Assembly: GCF_937001465.1 (NCBI RefSeq)
Contig: NW_026044109.1
Location: forward strand, 1 to 64,000
Direction of reading: 5' to 3'
Source: Orcinus orca
Lineage: Eukaryota > Chordata > Mammalia > Artiodactyla > Delphinidae
Length of the DNA stretch: 64,000 bases
The notes under the pieces were generated by a model. That model saw only the letters and a program-made list of their open reading frames with translations. It had not been told where the DNA came from and made no database searches. Of this stretch, positions 37,949 through 49,973 are shown piece after piece; positions within the stretch are counted from its first letter, which is position 1, and every line of letters begins with the position of its first letter. The position numbers were made by a program, and so were the translations under genes.

Positions 37949-38909
37949 TACGTACAATGCAATATCACTCAGCAATGAAATCTATGTCATCAGGCCCATA
38001 GCAGCATAATGAGTGGATTCAGGTATGATGATTCTAACTGAAATAAGTCACACAGAAAAAGAAACATCATAAGATATCACTAATACACGGAATGTAAACT
38101 TGGCTACACAGGAACTGGATTACAAAACAGAAGAGGGTCTCAAATTTAGAAACCCAACTTATGCTTGCTTAAGGGGAAAGGTGAGTTGGGGTGCTACATA
38201 AAACCAGAGATTGAAATGAGCACAGATAAATTTCCTTAAGCCAAATATGGAATAGACAAGAGCTACTCCTTGCTCAATGAAATGGACTCAACACCCCATA
38301 TTAAACGGCTAAGAATGTACCTGACTAGTAAGTATCTTAAAACCTATGGATTGCTATGTCTCCAAAAGAGAATCAAGCGTGTGTACAAGGGCATAAACGC
38401 AGCAGTGATAGGATTGGAGAGGTTCAGTGAGCAAATGAAGACCCTTTGAAGTCATATTGCATGGTACTCATTTCAAGGGTCTCAACTCTCCAGCTTTAAG
38501 GGATTCTTCCTTCAGCTAAAACATACATGTGGAAACCAGGTTATGATAAACCATGTGATCGGGAGACGTGTTCAAATATGTCTCAGTTTTCATCCCCTGG
38601 TACTCGGGTGTAACATTCCAGACGCTTTACTAACACTCTCCCGACTTGGAGAGTCAGTGCCTTTAACCTCCTGTTTGGACCAGTTTGCAATTTCTGCGGA
38701 AGATGAACAGGAATAAGGAGAACCAATGAGAGACTAGCTGGAGGTGTCTGGATGGGCAAATATAACTCTCATTTCCCACCAAGAAGAGGAATTAACCAAA
38801 GGATCAGCGTGCCGTGCCGGAACCAGATTAGGGCCTGAAGCAATCCTGCGGTGTTGCGGCCAGCTCACAAGAAAGCGAGTTGAAGAAAGGAGCTCAGGGG
38901 CACTGTAAT

Positions 38910-40489
38910 TCACAAACCTGCAGAGTTATAAATGACAGCAATCGTCCAAAAATATACTGAAGTAACGCTGCCAAGAGGACTTGAAAGCGGGGCAGAATTG
39001 CAGGAAACCGATTTCAGAAGGTAGACTGGAATTGCATTTAAAGCATAGGAAAAGAGGCAGAACGTCGACAATGATGTACTTGGCCAAAAAGAGCGTATGC
39101 GTTGTTTCCTGAATATATTCAGGAAACAACGCATACGCCCTTTTTGGCCAACCAAGCAAGCTTGCAAAGGAAATCTGCACTACATTAAAGTCTCACTTCC
39201 TCCCTGGTCAAAAGGACCATCTGAAAAAAGTGTAAAATCCAGAAAGGCAGGAAAGGCAATGGAGAACTGGGAGCCTTGCTATGCTGATGGGCAGGATGTA
39301 AATTGCCAACAGCCACTAGGGAGAAGTGTATGGTGTTTCCTGAAACATCTAAAAAACAAAGCAACAGAGCCTAGGGCACTTACACTTATGGTCCTATAGC
39401 TTAGGGAAATTAAAATCAAAAACACACAGCCACCCCAAAGTTTGGGACGGCTCTGTTTACAAGAACCTCGTTTATGGTACAAGATCAATATCACAGAAAG
39501 TGAAAAATGGATAAAGAAGTTGTGGTACTTACATACAATGCAATATCTCTCAGCAATGAAATCTATGTCATCAGGCCTGTAGCAGAAAATGACTGGGTTC
39601 AGGTATGATGATTCTAACTGAAATAAGTCAAACAGAAAAAGAAACATCATAAGATATCACTAATACACGGAATGTAAACTTGGCTACACAGGAACTGGAT
39701 TACAAAACAGAACAAGGTCTCAAATTTAGAAAACCAACTTATGCTTGCTTAAGGGGAAAGGTGAGTTGGGGAGCTGCATAAAACCAGAGATTGAAATGAG
39801 CACAGATAAAGTTCCTTAAGCCAAATATGGAATAGACAAGAGCTACTCCTTGCTCAACGAAATGGACTCAACACCCCATATTAAACGCCTAAGAATGTAC
39901 CTGACTAGTAAGTATCTTAAAACCTATGGATTGCTATGTCTCCGAAAGAGAACCAAGCGTGTGTACAGGGGCATAAACGCAGCAGTGATAGGATTGGAGA
40001 GGTTCGGTGAGCAAATGAAGACCCTTTGAAGTCACATTGCATGGTACCCATTCCACGGGTCTCAACTCTCCAGGTTTAAGGGATTCTTCCTTCAGCTAAA
40101 ACAGGCATGTGGAACCCAGAGTATGATCAACCGTGTGATCGGGAGACGTGTTCAAATATGTCTCAGTTCTCGTACCCTGTTACTCGGGTGCAACATTCCA
40201 AACGCTTTATTAACACTCTCCCGAATTGGAAAGTCAGTGCCTTTAATCTCCTGTTTGGCCCAGTTTGCAATTTCTGCAGAAGATGAACAGGAATAGGGAG
40301 AACCAATGAGAGACTAGCTGGAGGTGTCTGGACGGGAAAATTTAACTCTCATTTCCCACCAGGAAGAGGAATTAACCAAAGGCTCAGCATGCCGTGCCGG
40401 AACCAGATTAGGGCCTGAAGCAATCCTGCGGTGTTGCGGCCAGCTCACAAGAAAGCGAGTTGAAGATAGGAGCTCAGTGGAACTGTAAT
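38910..40489 (+). repeat. Satellite unit 25, class B
   Basis: Marked by GACAGCAATCGTCC, AGTAACGCTG, GATGTACTTGG, CAGAAAATGACTGGG and a palindrome variant. Closest to units 33 and 36. The antisense frame of 123 residues (39279-39650) is a shadow over L1 sequence. Confidence 0.95.
39080..39151. mobile_element. Mariner-like palindrome, class B form (unit 25)
   Basis: Relative to class S, T to G at 39104 in the left arm is matched by A to C at 39127 in the right arm, so the pair is kept. A second position is unpaired (left GAGCG against right CGCCC). Units 33 (52272 with 52295) and 36 (57537 with 57560) have the same paired change. Confidence 0.85.
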
Positions 40490-42069
40490 TCACAACCCTG
40501 CAGAGTTATAAATGACAGCTATCGTCCAAAAATATACTGAAGTAAGCCTGCCAAGAGGACTTGAAAGCGGGGCAGAATTGCAGGAAACCGATTTCAGGAG
40601 GTAGACTGGAATTGCATTTAAAGCATAGGAAAAGAGGCAGAACGTCGACAATGATGCACTTGGCCAAAAAGGGCGTATGCGTTTTTTCCTGAATATATTC
40701 AGGAAAAAACGCATACGCCCTTTTTGGCCAACCAAGCAAGCTTGCAAAGGAAATCTGCACTACAATGAAGTCTCACTTCCCCCTGGTCAAAAGGGCCATC
40801 TGAAAAAAGTGTAAAATCCAGAAAGGCAGGACAGGCCATGGAGAACTGGGAGCCTTGTTATGCTGATGGGCGGGATGTAAACTGCCAACAGCCACTAGGG
40901 AGAAGTGTATGGTGTTTCCTGAAACATCTAAAAAACAAAGCAACAGAGCCTAGGGCACTTCCACTTATGGTCCTATAGCTTAGGGAAATTAAAATCAAAA
41001 AGACACAGCCACCCCAATGTTTGGGATGGCTCTGTTTACAAGAACCTCGTTTACGGTACAAGTTCAATATCACAGAAAGTGAAAAATGGATAAAGCAGTT
41101 GTGGTACTTACGTACAATGCAATATCACTCAGCAATGAAATCTATGTCATCAGGCCCGTAGCAGCATAATGAGTGGATTCAGGTATGATGATTCTAACTG
41201 AAATAAGTCACACAGAAAAAGAAACATCATAAGATATCACTAATACATGGAATGTAAACTTGGCTACACACGAACTGGATTACAAAACAGAAGAGGGTCT
41301 CAAATTTAGAAAACCAACTTATGCTTGCTTAAGGGGAAAGGTGAGTTGGGGTGCTGCATAAAACCAGAGATTGAAATGAGCACAAATAAAGTTCCTTAAG
41401 CCAAACATGTAATAGACAAGAGCTACTCCTTGCTCAACGAAATGGACTCAACACGCCATATTAAATGCCTAAGAATGTAGCTGACTAGTAAGTATCTTAA
41501 AACCTATGGATTGCTATGTCTCCAAAAGAGAATCAAGCGTGTGTACAGGGGCATAAACGCAGCAGTGATAGGATTGGAGAGGTTCGGTGAGCAAACGAAT
41601 ACCCTTTGAAGTCATATTGCATGGTACCCATTCCACGGGTCTCAACTCTCCAGCTTTAAGAGATTCTTCCTTCAGCTAAAGCATGCATGTGGAACCCAGA
41701 GTATGATCAATCATGTGATCGGGAGACGTGTTCCAATATGTCTCAGTTCTCGTCCCATGGTACTCGGGTGCAACATTGCAGATGCTTTACTAACACTCTC
41801 CCGACTTGGAGAGTCAGTACCTTTAACCTCCTGTTTGGCCCAGTTTGCAATTTCTGCGGAAGATGAACAGGAATAGGGAGAACCAATGAGAGACTAGCTG
41901 GAGGTGTCTGGATGGGCAAATTTAACTCTCATTTCCCACCAAGAAGAGGAATTAACCAAAGGATCAGCGTGCCGTGCCGGAACCAGATTAGGGCCTGAAG
42001 CAATCCTGCGGTGTTGCGGCCAGCTCACAAGAAAGCGAGTTGAAGAAAGGAGCTCAGGGGCACTGTAAT
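40490..42069 (+). repeat. Satellite unit 26, class D
   Basis: Begins TCACAACCCTGCAG. Palindrome at 40660-40731, perfect. Marked by TCCCCCTGGTC, CCCCAATGTTTGG, AAAGCAGTTGTGG and GAATGTAGCTG, as in unit 38. The tail turns to the class C front (CAAACGAATACCC, TTCCAATATG, CATTGCAGATG). Confidence 0.95.
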
Positions 42070-43650
42070 TCACAAACCTGCAGAGTTATAAATGACAGCT
42101 ATCGTCCAAAAATATACTGAAGTAAGCCTGCCAAGAGGACTTGAAAGCGGGGCAGAATTGCAGGAAACCGATTTCAGGAGGTAGACTGCAATTGCATTTA
42201 AAGCATAGGAAAAGAGGCAGAACGTCCACAATGATGCACTTGGCCAAAAAGGGCGTATGCGTTTTTTCCTGAATATATTCAGGAAAAAACGCATACGCAC
42301 TTTTTGGCCAACCAAGCAAGCTTGCAAAGGAAATCTGCACTACATTGAAGTCTCACTTCCCTCCCGGTCAAAAGGATCATCTGAAAAAAGTGTAAAATCC
42401 AGAAAGGCAGGACAGGCCATGGAGAACTGGGAGCCTTGTTATGCTGATGGGCGGGATGTAAATTGCCAACAGTCACTGGGGAGAAGTGTATGGTGTTTCC
42501 TGAAACATCTAAAAAACAAAGCAACAGAGCCTAGGGCACTTCCACTTATTGTCATATAGCTTAGGGAAATTAAAATAAAAAAGACACAGCCACCCCAAAG
42601 TTTGGGACGGCTCTGTTTACAAGAACCTCGTTTATGGTACAAGTTCAATATCGCAGAAAGCGAAAAATGGATAAAGAAGTTGTGGTACTTTCGTACAATG
42701 CAATATCACTCAGCAATGAAATCTATGTCATCATTCCCGTAGCAGCATAATGAGTGGATTCAGGTATGATGATTCTAACTGAAATAAGTCACACAGAAAA
42801 AGAAACGTCATAAGATATCACTAATACACGGAATGTAAACTTGGCTACACAGGCACTGAATTACAAAACAGAAGAGGGTCTCAAATTTAGAAAACCAACT
42901 TATGCTTGCTTAAGGGGAAAGGTGAGTTGGGGTGCTGCATAAAACCAGAGATTGAAATGAGCACAGATCAAGTTCCTTAAGCCAAATATGTAATAGACAA
43001 GAGCTACTCCTTGCTCAACGAAATGGACTCAACACCCCATATTAAACGCCTAAGAATGTACCTGACTAGTAAGTATCTTAAAACCTATGGATTGCTATGT
43101 CTCCGAAAGAGAACCAAGCGTGTGTACAGGGGCATAAATGCAGCAGTGATAGGATTGGAGAGGTTCGGTGAGCAAATGAAGACCCTTTGAAGTCACATTG
43201 CATGGTACCCATTCCACGGGTCTCAACTCTCCAGGTTTAAGGGATTCTTCCTTCAGCTAAAACATGCATGTGGAACCCAGAGTATGATCAACCGTGTGAT
43301 CGGGAGACGTGTTGAAATATGTCTCAGTTCTCGTCCCCTGGTACTCGGGTGCAACATTCCAGATGCTTTACTAACACTCTCCCGACTTGGAGAGTCAGTG
43401 CCTTTAACCTCCTGTTTGGCCCAGTTTGCAAATTCCGCGGAAGATGAACAGGAATAGGGAGAACCAATGAGAGACTAGCTGGAGGTGTCTGGACGGGAAA
43501 ATTTAACTCTCATTTCCCACCAGGAAGAGGAATTAACCAAAGGCTCAGCGTGCCATGCCGGAACCAGATTAGGGCCTGAAGCAATCCTGCGGTGTTGCGG
43601 CCAGCTCACAAGAAAGCGAGTTGAAGAAAGGAGCTCAGGGGCACTGTAAT
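42070..43650 (+). repeat. Satellite unit 27, class C, 1,581 bp
   Basis: Marked by AGTAAGCCTG, GACTGCAATTGC, CGTCCACAATG and CATCATTCCCGTAGC. Palindrome at 42240-42311 has right-arm A at 42299 opposite left-arm G. Class S resumes in the tail, near 43,190-43,310. Confidence 0.95.
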
Positions 43651-45230
43651 TCACAAACCTGCAGAGTTATAAATGACAGCTATCATCCAAAAATATACTG
43701 AAGTAAGGCTGCCAAGAGGACTTGAAAGCCGGGCAGAATTGCAGGAAACCGATTTCAGGAGGTAGACTGGAATTGCATTTAAAGCATAGGAAAAGAGGCA
43801 GAAGGTCGACAATGATGCACTTGGCCAAAAAGGGCGTATGCGTTTTTTCCTGAATATATTCAGGAAAAAACGCATACGCCCTTTTTGGCCAACCAAGCAA
43901 GCTTGCAAAGGAAATCTGCACTACAATGAAGTCTCACTTCCCCCCCGTCAAAAGGGCCATCTGAAAAAAGTGTAAAATCCAGAAAGGCAGGACAGGCCAT
44001 GGAGAACTGGGAGCCTTGTTATGCTGATGGGCGGGATGTAAATTGCCAACAGCCACTCGGGAGAAGTGTATGGTGTTTCCTGAAGCATCTAAAAAACAAA
44101 GCAACAGAGCCTAGGGCACTTCCACTTATGGTCCTATAGCTTAGGGAAATTAAAATCAAAAAGACACAACCACCCCAAAGTTTGGGATGGCTCTGTTTAC
44201 AAGAAACTCGTTTACGGTACAAGTTCAATGTCGCATAAAGCGAAAAATGGATAAAGAAGTTGTGGTACTTACGTACAATGCAATATCACTCAGCAATGAC
44301 ATCTATGTCATCAGGCCCATAGCAGCATAATGAGTGGATTCAGGTATGATGATTCTAACTGAAATAAGTCACACAGAAAAAGAAACATCATAAGATATCA
44401 CTAATACACGGAATGTAAACTTGGCTACACAGGAACTGAATTTCAAAACAGAACATGGTCCCAAATTTAGAAAATCAACTTATGCTTGCTTAAGGGGAAA
44501 GGTGAGTTGGGGTGCTGCATAAAACCAGAGATTGAAATGAGCACAGATAAAGTTCCTTAAGCCAAATATGTAATAGACAAGAGCTACTCCTTGCTCAACG
44601 AAATGGACTCAAAACCCCATATTAAACGCCTAATAATGTACCTGACTAGTAAGTATCTTAAAACCTATGGATTGCTATGTCTCTGAAAGTGAATCAATCG
44701 TGAGTACAGGGGCAAAAACGCAGCAGTGATAGGATTGGAGAGTTTTGGTGAGCAAATGAAGACCCTTTGAAGTCATATTGCATGGTACCCATTCCACGGG
44801 TCTCAACTCTCCAGGTTTAAGGGATTCTTCCTTCAGCTAAAACATGCATGTGGAACCCAGAGTATGATCAACCGTGTGATCGGGAGACGTGTTGAAATAT
44901 GTCTCAGTTCTCGTCCCCTGGTACTCGGGTGCAACATTCCAGATGCTTTACTAACACTCTCCCGACTTGGAGAGTCAGTGCCTTTAACCTCCTGTTTGGC
45001 CCAGTTTGCAAATTCCGCGGAAGATGAACAGGAATAGGGAGAACCAATGAGAGACTAGCTGGAGGTGTCTGGACGGGAAAATTTAACTCTCATTTCCCAC
45101 CAGGAAGAGGAATTAACCAAAGGCTCAGCGTGCCATGCCGGAACCAGATTAGGGCCTGAAGCAATCCTGCGGTGTTGCGGCCAGCTCACAAGAAAGCGAG
45201 TTGAAGAAAGGAGCTCAGGGGCACTGTAAT
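43651..45230 (+). repeat. Satellite unit 28, class S
   Basis: Start of the second homogeneous block. Palindrome at 43821-43892, perfect. GAAGCATCT links it to units 21 and 22; CACAACCACC and CAATGTCGC are private. Confidence 0.95.
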
Positions 45231-46810
45231 TCACAAACCTGCAGAGTTATAAATGACAGCTATCATCCAAAAATATACTGAAGTAAGGCTGCCAAGAGGA
45301 CTTGAAAGCCGGGCAGAATTGCAGGAAACCGATTTCAGGAGGTAGACTGGAATTGCATTTAAAGCATAGGAAAAGAGGCAGAAGGTCGACAATGATGCAC
45401 TTGGCCAAAAAGGGCGTATGCGTTTTTTCCTGAATATATTCAGGAAAAAACGCATACGCCCTTTTTGGCCAACCAAGCAAGCTTGCAAAGGAAATCTGCA
45501 CTACAATGAAGTCTCACTTCCCCTTGGTCAAAAGGGCCATCTGAAAAAAGTGTAAAATCCAGAAAGGCAGGACAGGCCATGGAGAACTGGGAGCCTTGTT
45601 ATGCTGATGGGCGGGATGTACATGGCCAACAGCCACTCGGGAGAAGTGTATGGTGTTTCCTGAAGCATCTAAAAAACAAAGCAACAGAGCCTAGGGCACT
45701 TCCACTTATGGTCCTATAGCTTAGGGAAATTAAAATCAAAAAGACACAGCCACCCCAAAGTTTGGGATGGCTCTGTTTACAAGAAACTCGTTTACGGTAC
45801 AAGTTCAATATCGCATAAAGCGAAAAATGGATAAAGAAGTTGTGGTACTTACGTACAATGCAATATCACTCAGCAATGACATCTATGTCATCAGGCCCAT
45901 AGCAGCATAATGAGTGGATTCAGGTATGATGATTCTAACTGAAATAAGTCACACAGAAAAAGAAACATCATAAGATATCACTAATACACGGAATGTAAAC
46001 TTGGCTACACAGGAACTGAATTTCAAAACAGAACATGGTCCCAAATTTAGAAAATCAACTTATGCTTGCTTAAGGGGAAAGGTGAGTTGGGGTGCTGCAT
46101 AAAACCAGAGATTGAAATGAGCACAGATAAAGTTCCTTAAGCCAAATATGTAATAAACAAGAGCTACTCCTTGCTCAACGAAATGGACCCAAAACCCGAT
46201 ATTAAACGCCTAATAATGTACCTGACTAGTAAGTATCTTAAAACCTATGGATTGCTATGTCTCTGAAAGTGAATCAATCGTGAGTACAGGGGCAAAAACG
46301 CAGCAGTGATAGGATTGGAGAGTTTTGGTGAGCAAATGAAGACCCTTTGAAGTCATATTGCATGGTACCCATTCCACGGGTCTCAACTCTCCAGGTTTAA
46401 GGGATTCTTCCTTCAGCTAAAACATGCATGTGGAACCCAGAGTATGATCAACCGTGTGATCGGGAGACGTGTTGAAATATGTCTCAGTTCTCGTCCCCTG
46501 GTACTCGGGTGCAACATTCCAGATGCTTTACTAACACTCTCCCGACTTGGAGAGTCAGTGCCTTTAACCTCCTGTTTGGCCCAGTTTGCAAATTCCGCGG
46601 AAGATGAACAGGAATAGGGAGAACCAATGAGAGACTAGCTGGAGGTGTCTGGACGGGAAAATTTAACTCTCATTTCCCACCAGGAAGAGGAATTAACCAA
46701 AGGCTCAGCGTGCCATGCCGGAACCAGATTAGGGCCTGAAGCAATCCTGCGGTGTTGCGGCCAGCTCACAAGAAAGCGAGTTGAAGAAAGGAGCTCAGGG
46801 GCACTGTAAT
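45231..46810 (+). repeat. Satellite unit 29, class S with one D-like site
   Basis: Palindrome at 45401-45472, perfect. In place of the C-run it reads TTCCCCTTGGTC, like class D, within class S sequence. GTACATGGCC and AACCCGATATT are private. Confidence 0.95.
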
Positions 46811-48390
46811 TCACAAACCTGCAGAGTTATAAATGACAGCTATCATCCAAAAATATACTGAAGTAAGGCTGCCAAGAGGACTTGAAAGCCGGGCAGAATT
46901 GCAGGAAACCGATTTCAGGAGGTAGACTGGAATTGCATTTAAAGCATAGGAAAAGAGGCAGAAGGTCGACAATGATGCACTTGGCCAAAAAGGGCGTATG
47001 CGTTTTTTCCTGAATATATTCAGGAAAAAACGCATACGCCCTTTTTGGCCAACCAAGCAAGCTTGCAAAGGAAATCTGCACTACAATGAAGTCTCACTTC
47101 CCCCCCGTCAAAAGGGCCATCTGAAAAAAGTGTAAAATCCAGAAAGGCAGGACAGGCCATGGAGAACTGGGAGCCTTGTTATGCTGATGGGAGGGATGTA
47201 AATTGCCAACAGCCACTCCGGAGAAGTGTATGGTGTTTCCTGAAACATCTAAAAAACAAAGCAACAGAGCCTAGGGCACTTCCACTTATGGTCCTATAGA
47301 TTAGGGAAATTAAAATCAAAAAGACACAGCCATCCCAAAGTTTGGGATGGCTCTGTTTACAAGAAACTCGTTTACGGTACAAGTTCAATATCGCATAAAG
47401 CGAAAAATGGATAAAGAAGTTGTGGTACTTATGTGCAATGCAATATCACTCAGCAAAGACATCTATGTCATCAGGCCCATAGCAGCATAATGAGTGGATT
47501 CAGGTATGATGATTCTAACTGAAATAAGTCACACAGAAAAAGAAACATCATAAGATATCACTAATACACGGAATGTAAACTTGGCTACACAGGAACTGAA
47601 TTTCAAAACAGAACATGGTCCCAAATTTAGAAAATCAACTTATGCTTGCTTAAGGGGAAAGGTGAGTTGGGGTGCTGCATAAAACCAGAGATTGAAATGA
47701 GCACAGATAAAGTTCCTTAAGCCAAATATGTAATAGGGAAGAGCTACTCCTTGCTCAACGAAATGGACTCAAAACCCCATATTAAACGCCTAATAATGTA
47801 CCTGACTAGTAAGTATCTTAAAACCTATGGATTGCTATGTCTCTGAAAGTGAATCAATCGTGAGTACAGGGGCAAAAACGCAGCAGTGATAGGATTGGAG
47901 AGTTTTGGTGAGCAAATGAAGACCCTTTGAAGTCATATTGCATGGTACCCATTCCACGGGTCTCAACTCTCCAGGTTTAAGGGATTCTTCCTTCAGCTAA
48001 AACATGCATGTGGAACCCAGAGTATGATCAACCGTGTGATCGGGAGACGTGTTGAAATATGTCTCAGGTCTCGTCCCCTGGTACTCGGGTGCAACATTCC
48101 AGATGCTTTACTAACACTCTCCCGACTTGGAGAGTCAGTGCCTTTAACCTCCTGTTTGGCCCAGTTTGCAAATTCCGCGGAAGATGAACAGGAATAGGGA
48201 GAACCAATGAGAGACTAGCTGGAGGTGTCTGGACGGGAAAATTTAACTCTCATTTCCCACCAGGAAGAGGAATTAACCAAAGGCTCAGCGTGCCATGCCG
48301 GAACCAGATTAGGGCCTGAAGCAATCCTGCGGTGTTGCGGCCAGCTCACAAGAAAGCGAGTTGAAGAAAGGAGCTCAGGGGCACTGTAAT
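46811..48390 (+). repeat. Satellite unit 30, class S; twin of unit 22
   Basis: Palindrome at 46981-47052, perfect. Shares CCATCCCAAAG, TTATGTGCAATG, AGCAAAGAC and CTCAGGTCTCG with unit 22, 13,169 bp upstream. TATAGATTAGG is its own. Confidence 0.95.
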
Positions 48391-49973
48391 TCACAAACCT
48401 GCAGAGTTATAAATGACAGCTATCATCCAAAAATATACTGAAGTAAGGCTGCCAAGAGGACTTGAAAGCCGGGCAGAATTGCAGGAAACCGATTTCAGGA
48501 GGTAGACTGGAATTGCATTTAAAGCATAGGAAAAGAGGCAGAAGGTCGACAATGATGCACTTGGCCAAAAAGGGCGTATGCGTTTTTTCCTGAATATATT
48601 CAGGAAAAAACGCATACGCCCTTTTTGGCCAACCAAGCAAGCTTGCAAAGGAAATCTGCACTACAATGAAGTCTCACTTCCCCCCCCCCGTCAAAAGGGC
48701 CATCTGAAAAAAGTGTAAAATCCAGAAAGGCAGGACAGGCCATGGAGAACTGGGAGCCTTGTTATGCTGATGGGCGGGATGTAAATTGCCAACAGCCATT
48801 CCGGAGAAGTGTATGGTGTTTCCTGAAACATCTAAAAAACAAAGCAACAGAGCCTAGGGCACTTCCACTTATGGTCCTATAGCTTAGGGAAATTAAAATC
48901 AAAAAGACACAGCCACCCCAAAGTTTGGGATGGCTCTGTTTACAAGAAACTTGTTTATGGTACAAGTTCAATATCGCATAAAGCGAAAAATGGATAAAGA
49001 AGTTGTGGTACTTACGTACAATGCAATATCACTCAGCAATGACATCTATGTCATCAGGCCCATAGCAGCATAATGAGTGGATTCAGGTATGATGATTCTA
49101 ACTGAAATAAGTCACACAGAAAAAGAAACATCATAAGATATCACTAATACACGGAATGTAAACTTGGCTACACAGGAACTTAATTTCAAAACAGAACATG
49201 GTCCCAAATTTAGAAAATCAACTTATGCTTGCTTAAGGGGAAAGGTGAGTTGGGGTGCTGCATAAAACCAGAGATTGAAATGAGCACAGATAAAGTTCCT
49301 TAAGCCAAATATGTAATAGACAAGAGCTACTCCTTGCTCAACGAAATGGACTCAAAACCCCATATTAAACGCCTAATAATGTACCTGACTAGTAAGTATC
49401 TTAAAACCTATGGATTGCTATGTCTCTGAAAGTGAATCAATCGTGAGTACAGGGGCAAAAACGCAGCAGTGATAGGATTGGAGAGTTTTGGTGAGCAAAT
49501 GAAGACCCTTTGAAGTCATATTGCATGGTACCCATTCCACGGGTCTCAACTCTCCAGGTTTAAGGGATTCTTCCTTCAGCTAAAACATGCATGTGGAACC
49601 CAGAGTATGATCAACCGTGTGATCGGGAGACGTGTTGAAATATGTCTCAGTTCTCGTCCCCTGGTACTCGGGTGCAACATTCCAGATGCTTTACTAACAC
49701 TCTCCCGACTTGGAGAGTCAGTGCCTTTAACCTCCTGTTTGGCCCAGTTTGCAAATTCCGCGGAAGATGAACAGGAATAGGGAGAACCAATGAGAGACTA
49801 GCTGGAGGTGTCTGGACGGGAAAATTTAACTCTCATTTCCCACCAGGAAGAGGAATTAACCAAAGGCTCAGCGTGCCATGCCGGAACCAGATTAGGGCCT
49901 GAAGCAATCCTGCGGTGTTGCGGCCAGCTCACAAGAAAGCGAGTTGAAGAAAGGAGCTCAGGGGCACTGTAAT
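48391..49973 (+). repeat. Satellite unit 31, class S, 1,583 bp; twin of unit 23
   Basis: Palindrome at 48561-48632, perfect. Longest C-run in the window, 10 Cs at 48680-48689. Shares CCATTCCGG and CTTGTTTATGG with unit 23. Confidence 0.95.

Larger units (their letters stand above)
37227..38254 (+). repeat. Internal tandem duplication of 502 bp in unit 24
   Basis: Both copies begin TGTTTCCTGAAACATCT, 517 bp apart, and end at CAAATATG(T/G)AATA. The copies have diverged from one another (ACAACAGAG/GCAACAGAG, GGGACGGC/GGGACCTC), so the duplication is not new. The same structure occurs in units 32 and 35. The total excess of 526 bp equals 517 plus the 9-bp duplication in copy two. Confidence 0.93.
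36804..38909 (+). repeat. Satellite unit 24, expanded class X, 2,106 bp
   Basis: The start is class S; from about 37,224 (GTACGGTG) the sequence turns to diverged alleles. A 502-bp stretch of the L1 part is present twice (37227-37728 and 37744-38254), joined by a short filler, and a 9-bp tandem duplication adds the rest of the length. Palindrome at 36974-37045 has an A at 37033 in the right arm (CGCACTTT), as in class C. Confidence 0.95.

Noticed and set aside
39279..39650. 123-codon antisense frame in class B units (also 52447-52818 and 57712-58083)
   Set aside because: It is complementary to the L1 ORF2 relic and is opened by a few class B differences; it is a shadow of the dead sense frame.
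39990..40010. Pol III B-box in GAGAGGTTCGGTGAGC
   Set aside because: Only the first half resembles the consensus, class S has lost it (GAGTTTTGG), and there is no A-box or T-run at the right distance.
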